Assembly: GCA_001302245.1 (NCBI GenBank)
Contig: LGYU01000013.1
Span: 338,376-402,375, forward strand
Direction of reading: 5' to 3'
Length of the DNA: 64,000 nt
DNA from: Chitinophagaceae bacterium PMP191F
GTDB lineage: Bacteria; Bacteroidota; Bacteroidia; Chitinophagales; Chitinophagaceae
Positions within the stretch are counted from its first letter, which is position 1, and each line of letters opens with the position of its first letter. Both the position numbers and the translations under genes were made by a program. Below, piece by piece: positions 26,580-35,858 of the stretch. The notes beneath the pieces were generated by a model. That model had not been told where the DNA came from and ran no database searches. It saw only the letters and a list, made by a program, of their open reading frames with translations.

Positions 26580-27839
26580 ATGAAACTATTTGTACTTATT
26601 ATCTTTTGCTTGTCTGCGTATACTGTTATGGCACAGCGTGAATGCTTGTCGCAACAATATTATGAACAGGAATTACGCGCCAACCCTGCATTGGCAAAAA
26701 AGCTGGCAGAGCTGGATGCTGCCGCCCAGCAATTAAAAGAAACCGCTACCTCCGGTACTACCGGTATTTCGTCAGGTACCCCTGTTATCGTTATCCCGGT
26801 GGTTGTGCATATTCTTTACAATTCTCCTGCATTAAATATCGGTGATGCCCAGGTACAATCGCAGATCGATGTACTAAACAGGGACTATCGCAGACTGAAT
26901 ACCGATACAGTCAGTACACCACTTGTTTTCAGACAAAGAGCGGCAGATTGTTATATTGAATTTAAACTGGCTAAAGTTGATCCGCGTGGCAGGGCTACCA
27001 GCGGCATTGTGCGTAAATCAACAGGTATCCAGTTTTTTGGTCTGGATGATCGTATTAAGTCTTCTGCTGTTGGTGGCGATGATGCCTGGGACGCCGATCG
27101 CTATCTGAATATCTGGGTAGGAAGTCTTGCCGGAAATTTACTGGGCTATAGCAGTGTGGTAGGTTGTACCAAAGATAAAGACGGTGTGGTGATCGCTTAC
27201 CGTGCTTTTGGTACCAGTGGCACAGCATCTGCCCCTTATGACAAAGGCAGAACTGTTACCCATGAAATTGGCCACTGGCTTGGCTTACGGCATATATGGG
27301 GCGATCAGTATTGTGGTAATGACTATATTGACGATACGCCACCACAACAAACCAGCAGTTACGGATGTCCGCAGGGAACCATTACATCCTGTGGCAATAA
27401 TCCATCGGGCAATATGTATATGAACTACATGGATCTTACGTATGATGCATGTACTAACCTGTTTACCATCGGCCAGCGTGAAAAAATGAGAAGCCTGTTT
27501 GCCGAAGGCGCTCCGCGCAACGCATTACTATATTCTGATGCCTGCACTGCAACACCCATCGAAGGTCCTGCTGAAGCCTCATTGCCCGAGCAGGAAAATG
27601 AAGATGCTGTAAAGGTATTTCCCAATCCTGCTACTAAGCAGGTGACCATTTCCGTGAATGATCAGAATCTGTCCGGTAAATATATTACACTGTACAACCG
27701 CATGGGACAACCGGTTGGCAAAACATTGATCGCCAAAAACGTATCTGTATTCAATGTACAGCACCTGCCGCAGGGTATGTATTTTGCCCGCGTGGAAGGT
27801 CAGACAAAAGCTTATAAAGTATTGAAAGTTGCTGACTGA
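26580..27839 (+). CDS. Secreted M43-family zinc metalloprotease with T9SS sorting domain
   Basis: From the ATG at 26580 the protein has 419 residues: a signal peptide (ending V-M-A-Q), a catalytic domain and a C-terminal sorting domain. The zinc motif is H-E-I-G-H-W-L-G-L-R-H, giving HExxHxxGxxH, with a Met-turn in M-N-Y-M-D, as in pappalysin-type M43 enzymes. The last 75 residues carry the type A T9SS signature (V-F-P-N-P-A then L-Y-N-R-M-G-Q and L-P-Q-G-M-Y-F). The product should be exported by Sec and then by the type IX system to the surface or medium. The upstream ATG at 26553 is less likely because it puts nine residues before the signal peptide. Confidence 0.9.
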   Translation: MKLFVLIIFCLSAYTVMAQRECLSQQYYEQELRANPALAKKLAELDAAAQQLKETATSGTTGISSGTPVIVIPVVVHILYNSPALNIGDAQVQSQIDVLNRDYRRLNTDTVSTPLVFRQRAADCYIEFKLAKVDPRGRATSGIVRKSTGIQFFGLDDRIKSSAVGGDDAWDADRYLNIWVGSLAGNLLGYSSVVGCTKDKDGVVIAYRAFGTSGTASAPYDKGRTVTHEIGHWLGLRHIWGDQYCGNDYIDDTPPQQTSSYGCPQGTITSCGNNPSGNMYMNYMDLTYDACTNLFTIGQREKMRSLFAEGAPRNALLYSDACTATPIEGPAEASLPEQENEDAVKVFPNPATKQVTISVNDQNLSGKYITLYNRMGQPVGKTLIAKNVSVFNVQHLPQGMYFARVEGQTKAYKVLKVAD

Positions 27840-28982
27840 TCACGGGCGGTGATGCAATAACAGGGACGCTGCTTTTTCACCGGCCAGCGGAGCCAGCGCC
27901 ACACCCATGCCACTCATTCTTACCGCACAGAATACATTCGGATGTACCTGTCGTATCACCGGCATTTTTTCAGTTCCCATACCCATAATACCGCTCCAGC
28001 GATCGGTAATACTGTATTGAACACCGGGCAGCAAACAGGTAGACAGAAAGTGTTCCAGTTCCTGCTGAATAGTATCAGTGATCGCCATGTTATCGGTAGT
28101 CTCTTCTGCAAATGCCTTGTTGCGTGCACCACCCAGTAACACACGGTTTCCCAGATTGCGGAAATAATAAAAGCCTTCGTCATAATGAAAGGTGCCTTTG
28201 AAAGGCAGGTCAGGAAGTGGTGCGGTAAGCAATACCTGCCCGCGTGCTGGAACAATGTCCAGCGCAGGTAACAGTTGTTTTGCAAAAGCGTTGGTACAAA
28301 CCAACAACTGGTCAGCAGACAAAGGAATATCCTGTTTATTGAACAAAATAACAGAAGCCGCATTTTGTTCAAAACCTGTAAGCTCAATACCATTCAACAC
28401 TGTAACACCCATTGATTGCACTTGCTGTAACAATGCCTGGCATAATTTACCGGAATGCAGGTAGCCTTCCAGCTTGTTCTCTAACAGGTGTGTTACACCA
28501 CTGAACCCGAATTGTTTGATCTTCTTATCGGCTTTGCGAAATGCTTTTTTCTCATGTACAATGGGATGCAGTTTGTAATTCAGCCATTCTATCTGTTCGT
28601 CCAGTTCCCGTGGGTTTACGGGTGTAGCAGCGGTAAACAATTCATACCCGCCGCATTTTTCAAAGTCGATGGCTTTTTTGCCGAAAACTTTCCGGATGTA
28701 TTGTAAACCTTTATAACGCATCTTTACCAGCTCCAGCATCTGGTCTTCACCGGAATGCCGTACATCGCTTATCAGTTCAGTAACACTGCCAAAACAGGCA
28801 AATCCTGCATTGCGCGTACTGGCGCCGGTGGGTATAATACCACGGTCAACAATGGTGATGGTAAGATCCGGATGCTGTTTTTTAAGATGCCAGGCACTCC
28901 ACAGGCCTGTAAAACCACCACCGGCAATGATCACATCGCGGTGTGCATAAAAACTTTCCTTTTCCCAGACAGATATATGCAT
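27840..28982 (-). CDS. FAD-dependent oxidoreductase, DAO family
   Basis: The 380-residue protein has an N-terminal dinucleotide-binding motif (I-I-A-G-G-G-F-T-G-L) near residue 18, followed by the D-R-G acidic strand end. The overall length and G-A-S-T-R-N-A-G-F motif fit the DadA/glycine-oxidase (DAO) group, which oxidises amino acids or amines with FAD. A C-terminal R-M-S-G-M-G-V-A-L segment closes the FAD site. The substrate is not visible. It is convergent with the M43 gene with no space between the stop codons. It diverges from the DUF4197 lipoprotein by 63 bases. Confidence 0.85.
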   Translation of the reverse strand: MHISVWEKESFYAHRDVIIAGGGFTGLWSAWHLKKQHPDLTITIVDRGIIPTGASTRNAGFACFGSVTELISDVRHSGEDQMLELVKMRYKGLQYIRKVFGKKAIDFEKCGGYELFTAATPVNPRELDEQIEWLNYKLHPIVHEKKAFRKADKKIKQFGFSGVTHLLENKLEGYLHSGKLCQALLQQVQSMGVTVLNGIELTGFEQNAASVILFNKQDIPLSADQLLVCTNAFAKQLLPALDIVPARGQVLLTAPLPDLPFKGTFHYDEGFYYFRNLGNRVLLGGARNKAFAEETTDNMAITDTIQQELEHFLSTCLLPGVQYSITDRWSGIMGMGTEKMPVIRQVHPNVFCAVRMSGMGVALAPLAGEKAASLLLHHRP

Positions 28983-29045
28983 TTTGCTGTTTTTTTGCCG
29001 TTATACACATCAAATTTGAAACTATTCAAGCAAAGTCTGAACCAC

Positions 29046-29765
29046 ATGAAAAAAATTATTTGCGCTATTGTATGCAGCGCCGTACTGCTCACCTCGTGCG
29101 AAAGTACCCAGCAAATCCTCAATGGTATGGGCCAGCCTGCGGGCAATGGCGGATTGAGCAATGCTGATATAGTATCTGGCTTAAAAGAAGCATTGGCAGT
29201 CGGTGCACAAAATTCGGCCAACCGCTTATCGGCACTGGACGGCTTTTTTAAAGATGCGGCTATCAAGATACTGTTGCCTGCCGAGGCTCAGAAGGTTGAA
29301 AGTACTTTACGCAACATCGGGCTGGGCAGCCTGGTAGATAAAGCTATTTTATCTGTAAACCGTGCTGCTGAAGATGCAGCTTCCTCTGCTGCACCCATTT
29401 TTGTAAACGCGGTAAAGACCATGAGCATCCAGGACGCACTGGGCATACTGAAAGGTGGCGATTTTGCCGCTACCAGTTACCTGAAATCAAAGACCACAGC
29501 AGCACTTACAGAAGCATTCCGCCCGGTGATTGAAAATTCATTGAGCAAGGTGGGCGCTACCAAATACTGGGGGGATGTGTTCAATGCCTATAACAAGGTT
29601 GCTACCAATAAGATCAATCCGGACCTGTCTGCGTATGTGACCGGTAAAGCGCTGGAAGGTATTTTTTATGAGGTGGGTCTTGAAGAGCAGAAGATCCGCA
29701 AAGATCCTGTAGCACGTACCACGGAGATCCTGAAAAAGGTATTTGGAAGTAAAGAGGCAAGCTAA
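29046..29765 (+). CDS. DUF4197 lipoprotein
   Basis: From the ATG at 29046 the protein has 239 residues with a lipoprotein signal ending L-L-T-S-C (Cys18). The mature region is all-helical. It carries the family pattern L-S-N-A-D-I-V-S-G-L-K-E-A-L, then I-L-L-P, and near the end Y-V-T-G-K-A-L-E-G-I-F-Y. This matches DUF4197, an envelope family of unknown function. The frame is open further upstream (to 28755), but that part overlaps the divergent oxidoreductase and lacks a signal, so 29046 is the start. A strong terminator follows. Confidence 0.85.
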   Translation: MKKIICAIVCSAVLLTSCESTQQILNGMGQPAGNGGLSNADIVSGLKEALAVGAQNSANRLSALDGFFKDAAIKILLPAEAQKVESTLRNIGLGSLVDKAILSVNRAAEDAASSAAPIFVNAVKTMSIQDALGILKGGDFAATSYLKSKTTAALTEAFRPVIENSLSKVGATKYWGDVFNAYNKVATNKINPDLSAYVTGKALEGIFYEVGLEEQKIRKDPVARTTEILKKVFGSKEAS

Positions 29766-29784
29766 TTTGAAAATTTGAAAATGG
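29764..29784 (+). repeat. AATTTGAAAA-type intergenic repeat
   Basis: Two direct copies of AATTTGAAAA run into ATGG just after the DUF4197 stop. The same unit recurs at 43433-43467. Confidence 0.5.
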
Positions 29785-29830
29785 AGTGCAGATTGTTGTA
29801 TAATAATCAAGCCATCTGTTCAAAGTAATA

Positions 29831-29860
29831 AAAAAGCGATCCCTCAGGGATCGCTTTTTT
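29831..29860. terminator. Bidirectional terminator between DUF4197 and lpdA
   Basis: A near-perfect palindrome has a GC-rich core (GCGATCCCT/AGGGATCGC) flanked by A-tract and T-tract. It serves the + strand DUF4197 gene and the minus strand lpdA gene. Confidence 0.85.
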
Positions 29861-29887
29861 GTATTTCGTACTTCTGACTTCGTAGTT
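29861..29887 (-). repeat. GAAGTACGAAATAC intergenic repeat, copy on minus strand
   Basis: The minus strand carries the exact 14-mer GAAGTACGAAATAC next to a GAAGTCA unit. An identical 14-mer lies at 37879-37892 on the + strand. Confidence 0.55.
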
Positions 29888-29890
29888 GAA

Positions 29891-31294
29891 TTACAGGTGG
29901 ATTGCTTCACCATATGCCACTTCAATAGCGTCTTTAACGCTTTCGCTGATAGTGGGGTGAGGGTGAATGCTGTTCAGCACCTCGTGGTGCGTGGTTTCCA
30001 GTTTGCGTGCTACCACTGTTTCAATAATGATTTCAGTTACGTTGTAACCGATCATGTGTGTACCCAGCCACTCGCCGTATTTGGCATCGAAGATCACTTT
30101 TACAAAACCTTCGGGATGACCTGCGGCAGTTGCTTTACCGGAAACGCTCAGCGGGAATTTACCTACTTTCACTTCGTAACCAGCTTCTTTAGCCTGTTTT
30201 TCAGTATAGCCTACAGAAGCGATCTCTGGTGAGCAATAAGTACAACCCGGTACGTTGTTGTAATCCAGTGGTTCAGGCTGGTGATTGTATTTTTTCTCGT
30301 TGTAAGCAATGTTCTCTACGCAAATGATACCTTCTTTAGAGGCTACGTGTGCCAGCGCCTGGCCGGGAACGCAGTCGCCAATAGCATAAATGCCCGGTAC
30401 ACTGGTCTGGTAGTATTTGTCAACGCCGATCTTTCCTTTGTCAGTTTTAACACCCAGTTGCTCCAGTCCTATGCCTTCGATATTGGCACTTACACCGGCA
30501 GCGCTCAGCAGTACATCAGCTTCCAGGGTAACTTCACCGTTGGCTGTTTTTACTTTTGCTTTTACGCCGTTGCCACTGGTATCAACGCTGGTTACTTCGG
30601 CACTGGTCAATACGTCGATGCCGCTTTTTTTCAGGTTCTTTTCCAGCTCTTTTGAAATGTCCTCATCTTCTACAGGCACTACGCGTGGCATAAACTCAAC
30701 GATGGTTACTTTGGTACCCATGCTGTTGTAGAAATAGCCAAATTCAACACCAATAGCACCGCTACCTACCACAATCATGCTTTTAGGTTGCTGAGGCAAT
30801 ACCATTGCTTCGCGGTAGCCGATTACTTTTTTGCCATCCTGTTTCAGGGCAGGCAGCTCGCGGCTGCGTGCACCGGTAGCCAGGATGATATATTTACCTT
30901 CTACGATCTGTGTTTTTCCGTCGCTGCCGGTTACTTCCAGCTGACCTTTTGCTTTCAGTTTGCCGAAGCCCATGATCACGTCGATCTTGTTCTTCTTCAT
31001 CAGGAACTGAACCCCTTTGCTCATTTTGTCGGCAACGCCACGGCTGCGTTTGATAACGGCTGCGAAGTCAGGTGTTCCACTGGCTTCAATACCATAATCT
31101 TTTGCATGCTTGATGTACTCGTTTACCTGGGCACTTTTCAACAGGGCCTTGGTTGGAATACAGCCCCAGTTGAGACAGATACCACCCAGACTTTCTTTTT
31201 CAATGATAGCGGTTTTGAAACCCAATTGCGAAGCGCGGATAGCTGCCACGTATCCGCCGGGGCCGCTACCGAGAACTACTACGTCGTATGCCAT
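29891..31294 (-). CDS. lpdA: Dihydrolipoyl dehydrogenase (E3)
   Basis: The 467-residue protein has an N-terminal FAD motif (G-S-G-P-G-G-Y), the redox pair Cys40/Cys45 in C-L-N-W-G-C-I-P-T-K, and a central NAD motif (V-G-S-G-A-I-G-V-E-F). The C-terminal dimer-interface base pair is His446/Glu451 in H-P-H-P-T-I-S-E. The enzyme reoxidises dihydrolipoamide for the pyruvate and 2-oxoglutarate dehydrogenase complexes and the glycine cleavage system. No E1 or E2 genes are nearby, so it is probably shared. It appears monocistronic, with the terminator at 29831-29860 just downstream. Confidence 0.95.
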   Translation of the reverse strand: MAYDVVVLGSGPGGYVAAIRASQLGFKTAIIEKESLGGICLNWGCIPTKALLKSAQVNEYIKHAKDYGIEASGTPDFAAVIKRSRGVADKMSKGVQFLMKKNKIDVIMGFGKLKAKGQLEVTGSDGKTQIVEGKYIILATGARSRELPALKQDGKKVIGYREAMVLPQQPKSMIVVGSGAIGVEFGYFYNSMGTKVTIVEFMPRVVPVEDEDISKELEKNLKKSGIDVLTSAEVTSVDTSGNGVKAKVKTANGEVTLEADVLLSAAGVSANIEGIGLEQLGVKTDKGKIGVDKYYQTSVPGIYAIGDCVPGQALAHVASKEGIICVENIAYNEKKYNHQPEPLDYNNVPGCTYCSPEIASVGYTEKQAKEAGYEVKVGKFPLSVSGKATAAGHPEGFVKVIFDAKYGEWLGTHMIGYNVTEIIIETVVARKLETTHHEVLNSIHPHPTISESVKDAIEVAYGEAIHL

Positions 31295-31697
31295 ATTAAA
31301 TCTTCTATTTTAATTTGATGGATATTGCAGAGTGATTATCAGTATTTCAGGCATTGTTCGCTGCCACAGTTCACTACTCACTGACTTTTAAAGACCTGCG
31401 AAGCTACTTGAAAATGAGAAAAGAGCCAAAAACGCTCTGCAAAGGCCGATATTGTTTGCCCGGAGCGTCTTTTACACTGTATATAACAATTTGCAGGTGA
31501 TTGTGTTTACGCCTGTAGGGGTATTTAGCGGTAGTTTTATAAAAAACGGCAATACCCGGTTGTGAAATCAATATTGTAGAATGAAATGGCTGGTGTATCA
31601 CCAGCCTGAATCGGAACTAAGGTATTTAATGACATTGGTTGAAATACCAGGTGCAGCACTTATTCCTGTGGCAGAAACGGTTATCTGAATAATCGGC
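31295..31697. other. Intergenic region between lpdA and the permease gene
   Basis: No gene is supported. It holds the leader of lpdA on the minus strand and a terminator-like hairpin for the permease gene at 31430-31473. Confidence 0.35.
31430..31473 (-). terminator. Probable terminator after the MacB-like permease gene
   Basis: A two-part stem pairs ACGCTC with GAGCGT and GCAAA with TTTGC. A run of five T residues follows on the minus strand. It lies about 225 bases after the permease stop. Confidence 0.5.
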
Positions 31698-34073
31698 CTA
31701 TTCTGCTTTAATAGCTTTTACCGGGTTGGCTGTTGCTGCTTTTATTGCCTGGAAGCTGATGGTGATCAGTGTAATTACAATAGCTGCTGCAGCAGCTCCG
31801 GCAAATACCAGCGGACCTATACTGATACGGTACTCATATTGCAGCAACCAGTTTTGCAGAAAATACAATGCAACCGGTGAAGCAATAAGACAACTGATAC
31901 TTACCAGCAGCAGAAAATCTTTTGAGATCAGCATCCATAGTTGCGAAACAGATGCACCCAATACTTTTCTGATGCCTATTTCCTTGGTCCGTTGTTCTGC
32001 AACGTAGGCCGCCAGGCCAAAAAGACCCAGACAGGAAATGAAAATGGCAAGAACGGCAAATAGCCCGGCCAGTTTACCTATCAGTTGTTCAAGATTGAAT
32101 TTGGATGCATAATCATTGTCTACAAACTTGTAGCTGTAGGGATATGCGGGATTGTATTTATCGAACAGTAAACCCAATTTTGCCAGCGCATCCTGTGTAT
32201 TTACATTGGGTTTTAACCTGTACATAACAGAACTGCCGCTTCTGCCATGATAAAAGAGGGCAGGGGCTACAGAAGAGAAAGGCGATTCCATCAGCGCATT
32301 TTTTACAACACCTGCAATGGTTACTTTCTGATCGCCGTTCCATTCAATGGATTGGCCTACAGGTTGTGCCAGGTTCATTTTTTTAGCAGCAGCTTCATTG
32401 ATGATCACTGAAGTAGAATCGGCAGCCCAGTTATTATTAAAATCACGACCTGCTACTAACTGCATTCCCAATGTTTGGAAATAACTTTCAGATACACCAA
32501 GCGCACCTACATTTATATTTTCTTTGTCGGCTGTTTTGCCCGGCCATTTTTGAATGATAGAGTGAAAATAGATATTGGTGACAGGGCTGCTGGACCAGGT
32601 AACATTTTCTATGTAACCACTCTGCAGCAGATCATTTCTTAAAGCAGTATAGTTTTTATTGAGATCACTGCTCATGTCTGTCATTAATAACCGGTTGCTG
32701 TTATAACCTACCGGTCGGTTTTTTATGTATTGTATCTGCTGGTATACAATTACAGTGCTAATAATTAAAGCAACGGAACAACTGAACTGAAGTACCACCA
32801 GCACTTTCCGTGGTAAACTGGCAGTACGGCCCACCTGTGGTGTACCTTTTAAAACCTTTACGGGTCTGAAGGAGGAAAGGTAAAAAGCAGGTCTGCTACC
32901 GGCTATTAAACCCGTAATCAGTACCAGGCAGGCCATTGCTGTCCAGAACCAGGCATTATTATACGGTATAACCAGGTGGGTTTGTGCAAGTGAATTAAAG
33001 AATGGTAAACTGAGTTGTGCCAGTAACAGGGCCGCTACAAAAGCAATAGCAGTGATCAGTAAGGATTCTACCAGGAATTGTACAATAAGATGTTTGCGTT
33101 GAGAACCTACAGCTTTGCGTACACCTACTTCACGCGCTCTTTTCTCTGAACGGGCGGTAGAAAGATTCATGAAGTTGATGCAGGCGATCAGCAATACCAG
33201 TATACCAATAATACTGAACAGGTGAATATAATCAATATAACCGCCTTTTATTTTACCATTCTCAAAATTGTCGCGCAGCTTCCAGTCGGCCATTGCATGC
33301 AGCATCACTTCCGTGTGCTTCATTTCACTGTTCTTTTTTACAAGGTCACGTATTTTGGGCTCCACCTGCGCATAGGTAACATTGGGTTGTAGTTGTACAA
33401 ATACCTGGAATGAGTTGTTGGTCCATTGTGTCCGTGCTTCTTTTATCCAGTCGGAGGTTTGTTCGCGGTAACTGAAAGGCATCAGGTAAGCAAACCGCAA
33501 TGATGTATTTGCAGGCAGATCTTTTATGATGCCTGTTACTTTTAAAGTATTCTGATTATCGTAACGGATTATTTTATTGATGGGATCTTCATTGCCAAAC
33601 AGCGATCTGGCAGTAGACTCTGTAAGTACTATGGAATAAGCATCTTTAAAAACCGAACCCGCGCTTCCTTTCACCAAAGGAAACTGAAACATGGAAAGAA
33701 AGTTATTATTTACACGCAACCCCGGCAGGTACAGTTTTTTATCATTCACCATCAGGCTGTGGTTATCATTCCAGTCTGTTTCAGCTACATTTTTTATTTC
33801 AGGGATCTCCTTACGCAATACATCTGCCAGCGGCAGATTTACGGCATCGTTGGTACTTACATGTCCTTCTGTGGTATGGTTAAGTTTTACCTGGTACAAT
33901 TGCTGGTAACCGGGCAAAAAACGGTTGTAGGAGTATTCGTGAAATACCCATAAGGCAATCAGCAGGGCAATTGCCATGCCTGCAGCCAGTCCCATAATAT
34001 TCAGCACACTATAAACCTTATTGTTTACAAGGTTGCGCCAGGCTGTTTTAAAATAGTTTTTGAACATCGTCAA
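31698..34073 (-). CDS. MacB/FtsX-type ABC transporter permease
   Basis: The 791-residue protein has the duplicated MacB-PCD/FtsX layout. A first membrane helix (about 20-43) is followed by a large periplasmic domain, three helices with an R-S-E-K-R-A-R-E-V-G-V-R motif (about 285-400), a second periplasmic domain, and three helices with E-Q-R-T-K-E-I-G-I-R-K near residue 700. These permeases work with a LolD/MacB-type ATPase, which is not in this window. Lone copies like this are frequent in Bacteroidota and their substrates are mostly unknown. A TAnnTTTG promoter lies at 34105-34112. Confidence 0.85.
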   Translation of the reverse strand: MTMFKNYFKTAWRNLVNNKVYSVLNIMGLAAGMAIALLIALWVFHEYSYNRFLPGYQQLYQVKLNHTTEGHVSTNDAVNLPLADVLRKEIPEIKNVAETDWNDNHSLMVNDKKLYLPGLRVNNNFLSMFQFPLVKGSAGSVFKDAYSIVLTESTARSLFGNEDPINKIIRYDNQNTLKVTGIIKDLPANTSLRFAYLMPFSYREQTSDWIKEARTQWTNNSFQVFVQLQPNVTYAQVEPKIRDLVKKNSEMKHTEVMLHAMADWKLRDNFENGKIKGGYIDYIHLFSIIGILVLLIACINFMNLSTARSEKRAREVGVRKAVGSQRKHLIVQFLVESLLITAIAFVAALLLAQLSLPFFNSLAQTHLVIPYNNAWFWTAMACLVLITGLIAGSRPAFYLSSFRPVKVLKGTPQVGRTASLPRKVLVVLQFSCSVALIISTVIVYQQIQYIKNRPVGYNSNRLLMTDMSSDLNKNYTALRNDLLQSGYIENVTWSSSPVTNIYFHSIIQKWPGKTADKENINVGALGVSESYFQTLGMQLVAGRDFNNNWAADSTSVIINEAAAKKMNLAQPVGQSIEWNGDQKVTIAGVVKNALMESPFSSVAPALFYHGRSGSSVMYRLKPNVNTQDALAKLGLLFDKYNPAYPYSYKFVDNDYASKFNLEQLIGKLAGLFAVLAIFISCLGLFGLAAYVAEQRTKEIGIRKVLGASVSQLWMLISKDFLLLVSISCLIASPVALYFLQNWLLQYEYRISIGPLVFAGAAAAAIVITLITISFQAIKAATANPVKAIKAE

Positions 34074-34104
34074 GAGAAGGTTGAAGTTGATGCGGTTAAT
34101 GCGC

Positions 34105-34112
34105 CAAAAATA
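34105..34112 (-). promoter_or_regulatory. -7 element upstream of the permease gene
   Basis: TATTTTTG on the minus strand is an exact TAnnTTTG match, 32 bases before the ATG at 34073. The predicted leader is about 25 bases. Confidence 0.5.
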
Positions 34113-34500
34113 AAACCAGTTTTCAGCCCATTGATTATCAACTTAATTACTGATTAGTTGCAATATCTTATGTTCGGATATGATACAAAATGTGTGCGGG
34201 GATGATACAGAAAGAGCAATGCCGGGAGTTTACAGGGGTTTTGTTGCGTCTTTTACTGGTACCCGGCAGGTTCAAACCCTTAGTTTGTACGCTTTAATAC
34301 CGGATAAAGATGCAGGAAGACCGGGAGAAAGGACGAAGGAATAAGATTCAAGGCACAAGGTTCAAGATATAGGGGGGGGACAAGGTGCAAGGTTCAGGGA
34401 AATGTACAGCAGAACCTATGTTCTGCAGTGCTATTGCATTCAGCACTAAGTAGTTAACATTTCTGAATGCTTTTTGTATCTTCCCTTAAAATATGCTTTT
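34113..34500. other. Intergenic region with direct repeats before the serine hydrolase
   Basis: No gene is seen. The stretch 34348-34398 holds repeated CAAGGTTCA-type words (twice, with diverged CAAGGCACA and CAAGGTGCA copies) and a run of eight G residues. This is purine-rich low-complexity DNA of the kind found between genes in this group. Confidence 0.45.
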
Positions 34501-35637
34501 ATGAAAAAAGCCTTCCGCATTGCCGGTTTAACCCTGCTTATCCTGATCATTGCATTTACGGCTTTTGCTTTTTTATCGGGCAGAACCTACCTGTTCAAAG
34601 CCGTTTTGTACAATTTTGCTGATATTGACGATTATAAAAAATTTTCCAACAATACTGTTACCACCGGTACGAAACAACCCTGGAGTATTTCAACGGAATA
34701 CAACAAACAAAAACTGCCGGACACACTGCAAAAACAGCTGGAAGACCTTGAGTCTGTTGCAGTACTGGCCATTAAAAATGATTCGCTGTTGTTTGAGCAA
34801 TACTGGGATGGTTACAGCGATTCTTCCTGGTCAGGTTCTTTTTCCATGGCCAAAAGCATTACCAGCCTGTTGATCGGTGCAGCTATTAAAGATGGTTCTA
34901 TCAAGTCAGTAGATGATTATGTGGGTACTTACCTGCCGGAATTTGCTGAAGGTGAAAAAGCAAAACTGAAAATAGTTCACCTGCTTACCATGAGCAGTGG
35001 CAGTGACTGGGATGAATCTTATTCCAATCCCTTGTCGGTAACCACAGAACTTTATTATGGCAGTGATGCATACAAAACCGCTACTGGAGTATCCATCATT
35101 CAAACGCCGGGTACCAAACACATTTACAAATCAGGTGATACACAATTATTGGGACTGGTACTGACCAAGGCAACCGGTAAATCGCTCAGTGCATATGCTG
35201 CAGAAAAACTATGGCATCCACTTGGAGCAGAACACGCTGCGTTGTGGAGTACAGATCATACCGGCGGATACGAAAAAGCATATTGTTGTTTTAATTCGAA
35301 TGCCCGCGATTTTGCCCGCCTGGGACAGCTGATGCTGGACAGCGGCCGCTGGAAAGGGCAGGAGATCATTACTCCCGAATATTTTAATGCTTCTATAAAA
35401 CCCTGCATGATTCCTGATGAAACAGGCCAGTCCTGCAATTACTACGGCTACCAATGGTGGATCTATCCAACCGGGCAGGGCATTTTCTATGCACGTGGTA
35501 TCCTGGGACAATACGTGATTGTTATACCTTCCCAAAAACTGGTACTGGTACGCTTAGGAAAAAAACGATCTTCCGAAAGGATCAATGGTGCCCCGGCGGA
35601 GGTTGATGGGTTAATCAAATGGGGGATGGGGTTGTGA
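34501..35637 (+). CDS. Serine hydrolase of the beta-lactamase/PBP-like family
   Basis: From the ATG at 34501 the protein has 378 residues. A strongly hydrophobic N-terminal helix (about residues 8-26) anchors or exports it. The active-site box S-M-A-K has Ser115 and Lys118, typical of class C beta-lactamase-related esterases and D-Ala-D-Ala enzymes. A Tyr-containing second box is likely Y-K-S-G-D near 204. A glycine-rich third-box candidate is R-G-I-L-G-Q near 340. Substrate unknown; resistance cannot be inferred. It is monocistronic. Confidence 0.8.
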   Translation: MKKAFRIAGLTLLILIIAFTAFAFLSGRTYLFKAVLYNFADIDDYKKFSNNTVTTGTKQPWSISTEYNKQKLPDTLQKQLEDLESVAVLAIKNDSLLFEQYWDGYSDSSWSGSFSMAKSITSLLIGAAIKDGSIKSVDDYVGTYLPEFAEGEKAKLKIVHLLTMSSGSDWDESYSNPLSVTTELYYGSDAYKTATGVSIIQTPGTKHIYKSGDTQLLGLVLTKATGKSLSAYAAEKLWHPLGAEHAALWSTDHTGGYEKAYCCFNSNARDFARLGQLMLDSGRWKGQEIITPEYFNASIKPCMIPDETGQSCNYYGYQWWIYPTGQGIFYARGILGQYVIVIPSQKLVLVRLGKKRSSERINGAPAEVDGLIKWGMGL

Positions 35638-35834
35638 GAATGAAAAATACAGAATGTTGAAGTGAAGACAGGAAGGATGAAGCCGGAAGATAGAAGATGG
35701 AAAATGTGAAAGTTGATAAGTTGACAGGAAATTGGGAATCCGGAATTAGTTGTTAAGTGCTAACTTTTGGCTAAAGGCAATTACCAGTTCACGTTTCACA
35801 TACTCAGTAATTTACGAATATCAGCACCTGTTCT

Positions 35835-35842
35835 TACATTTG
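35835..35842 (+). promoter_or_regulatory. -7 element upstream of bshB1
   Basis: TACATTTG is an exact TAnnTTTG match, 16 bases before the bshB1 ATG. No clear -33 TTG is seen. Confidence 0.5.
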
Positions 35843-35858
35843 CGTTTCAACAACGATT

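Noticed and set aside
28755..29045. Upstream extension of the DUF4197 frame
   Set aside because: It overlaps the divergent FAD oxidoreductase on the other strand and lacks a signal; the ATG at 29046 gives a normal lipoprotein signal.
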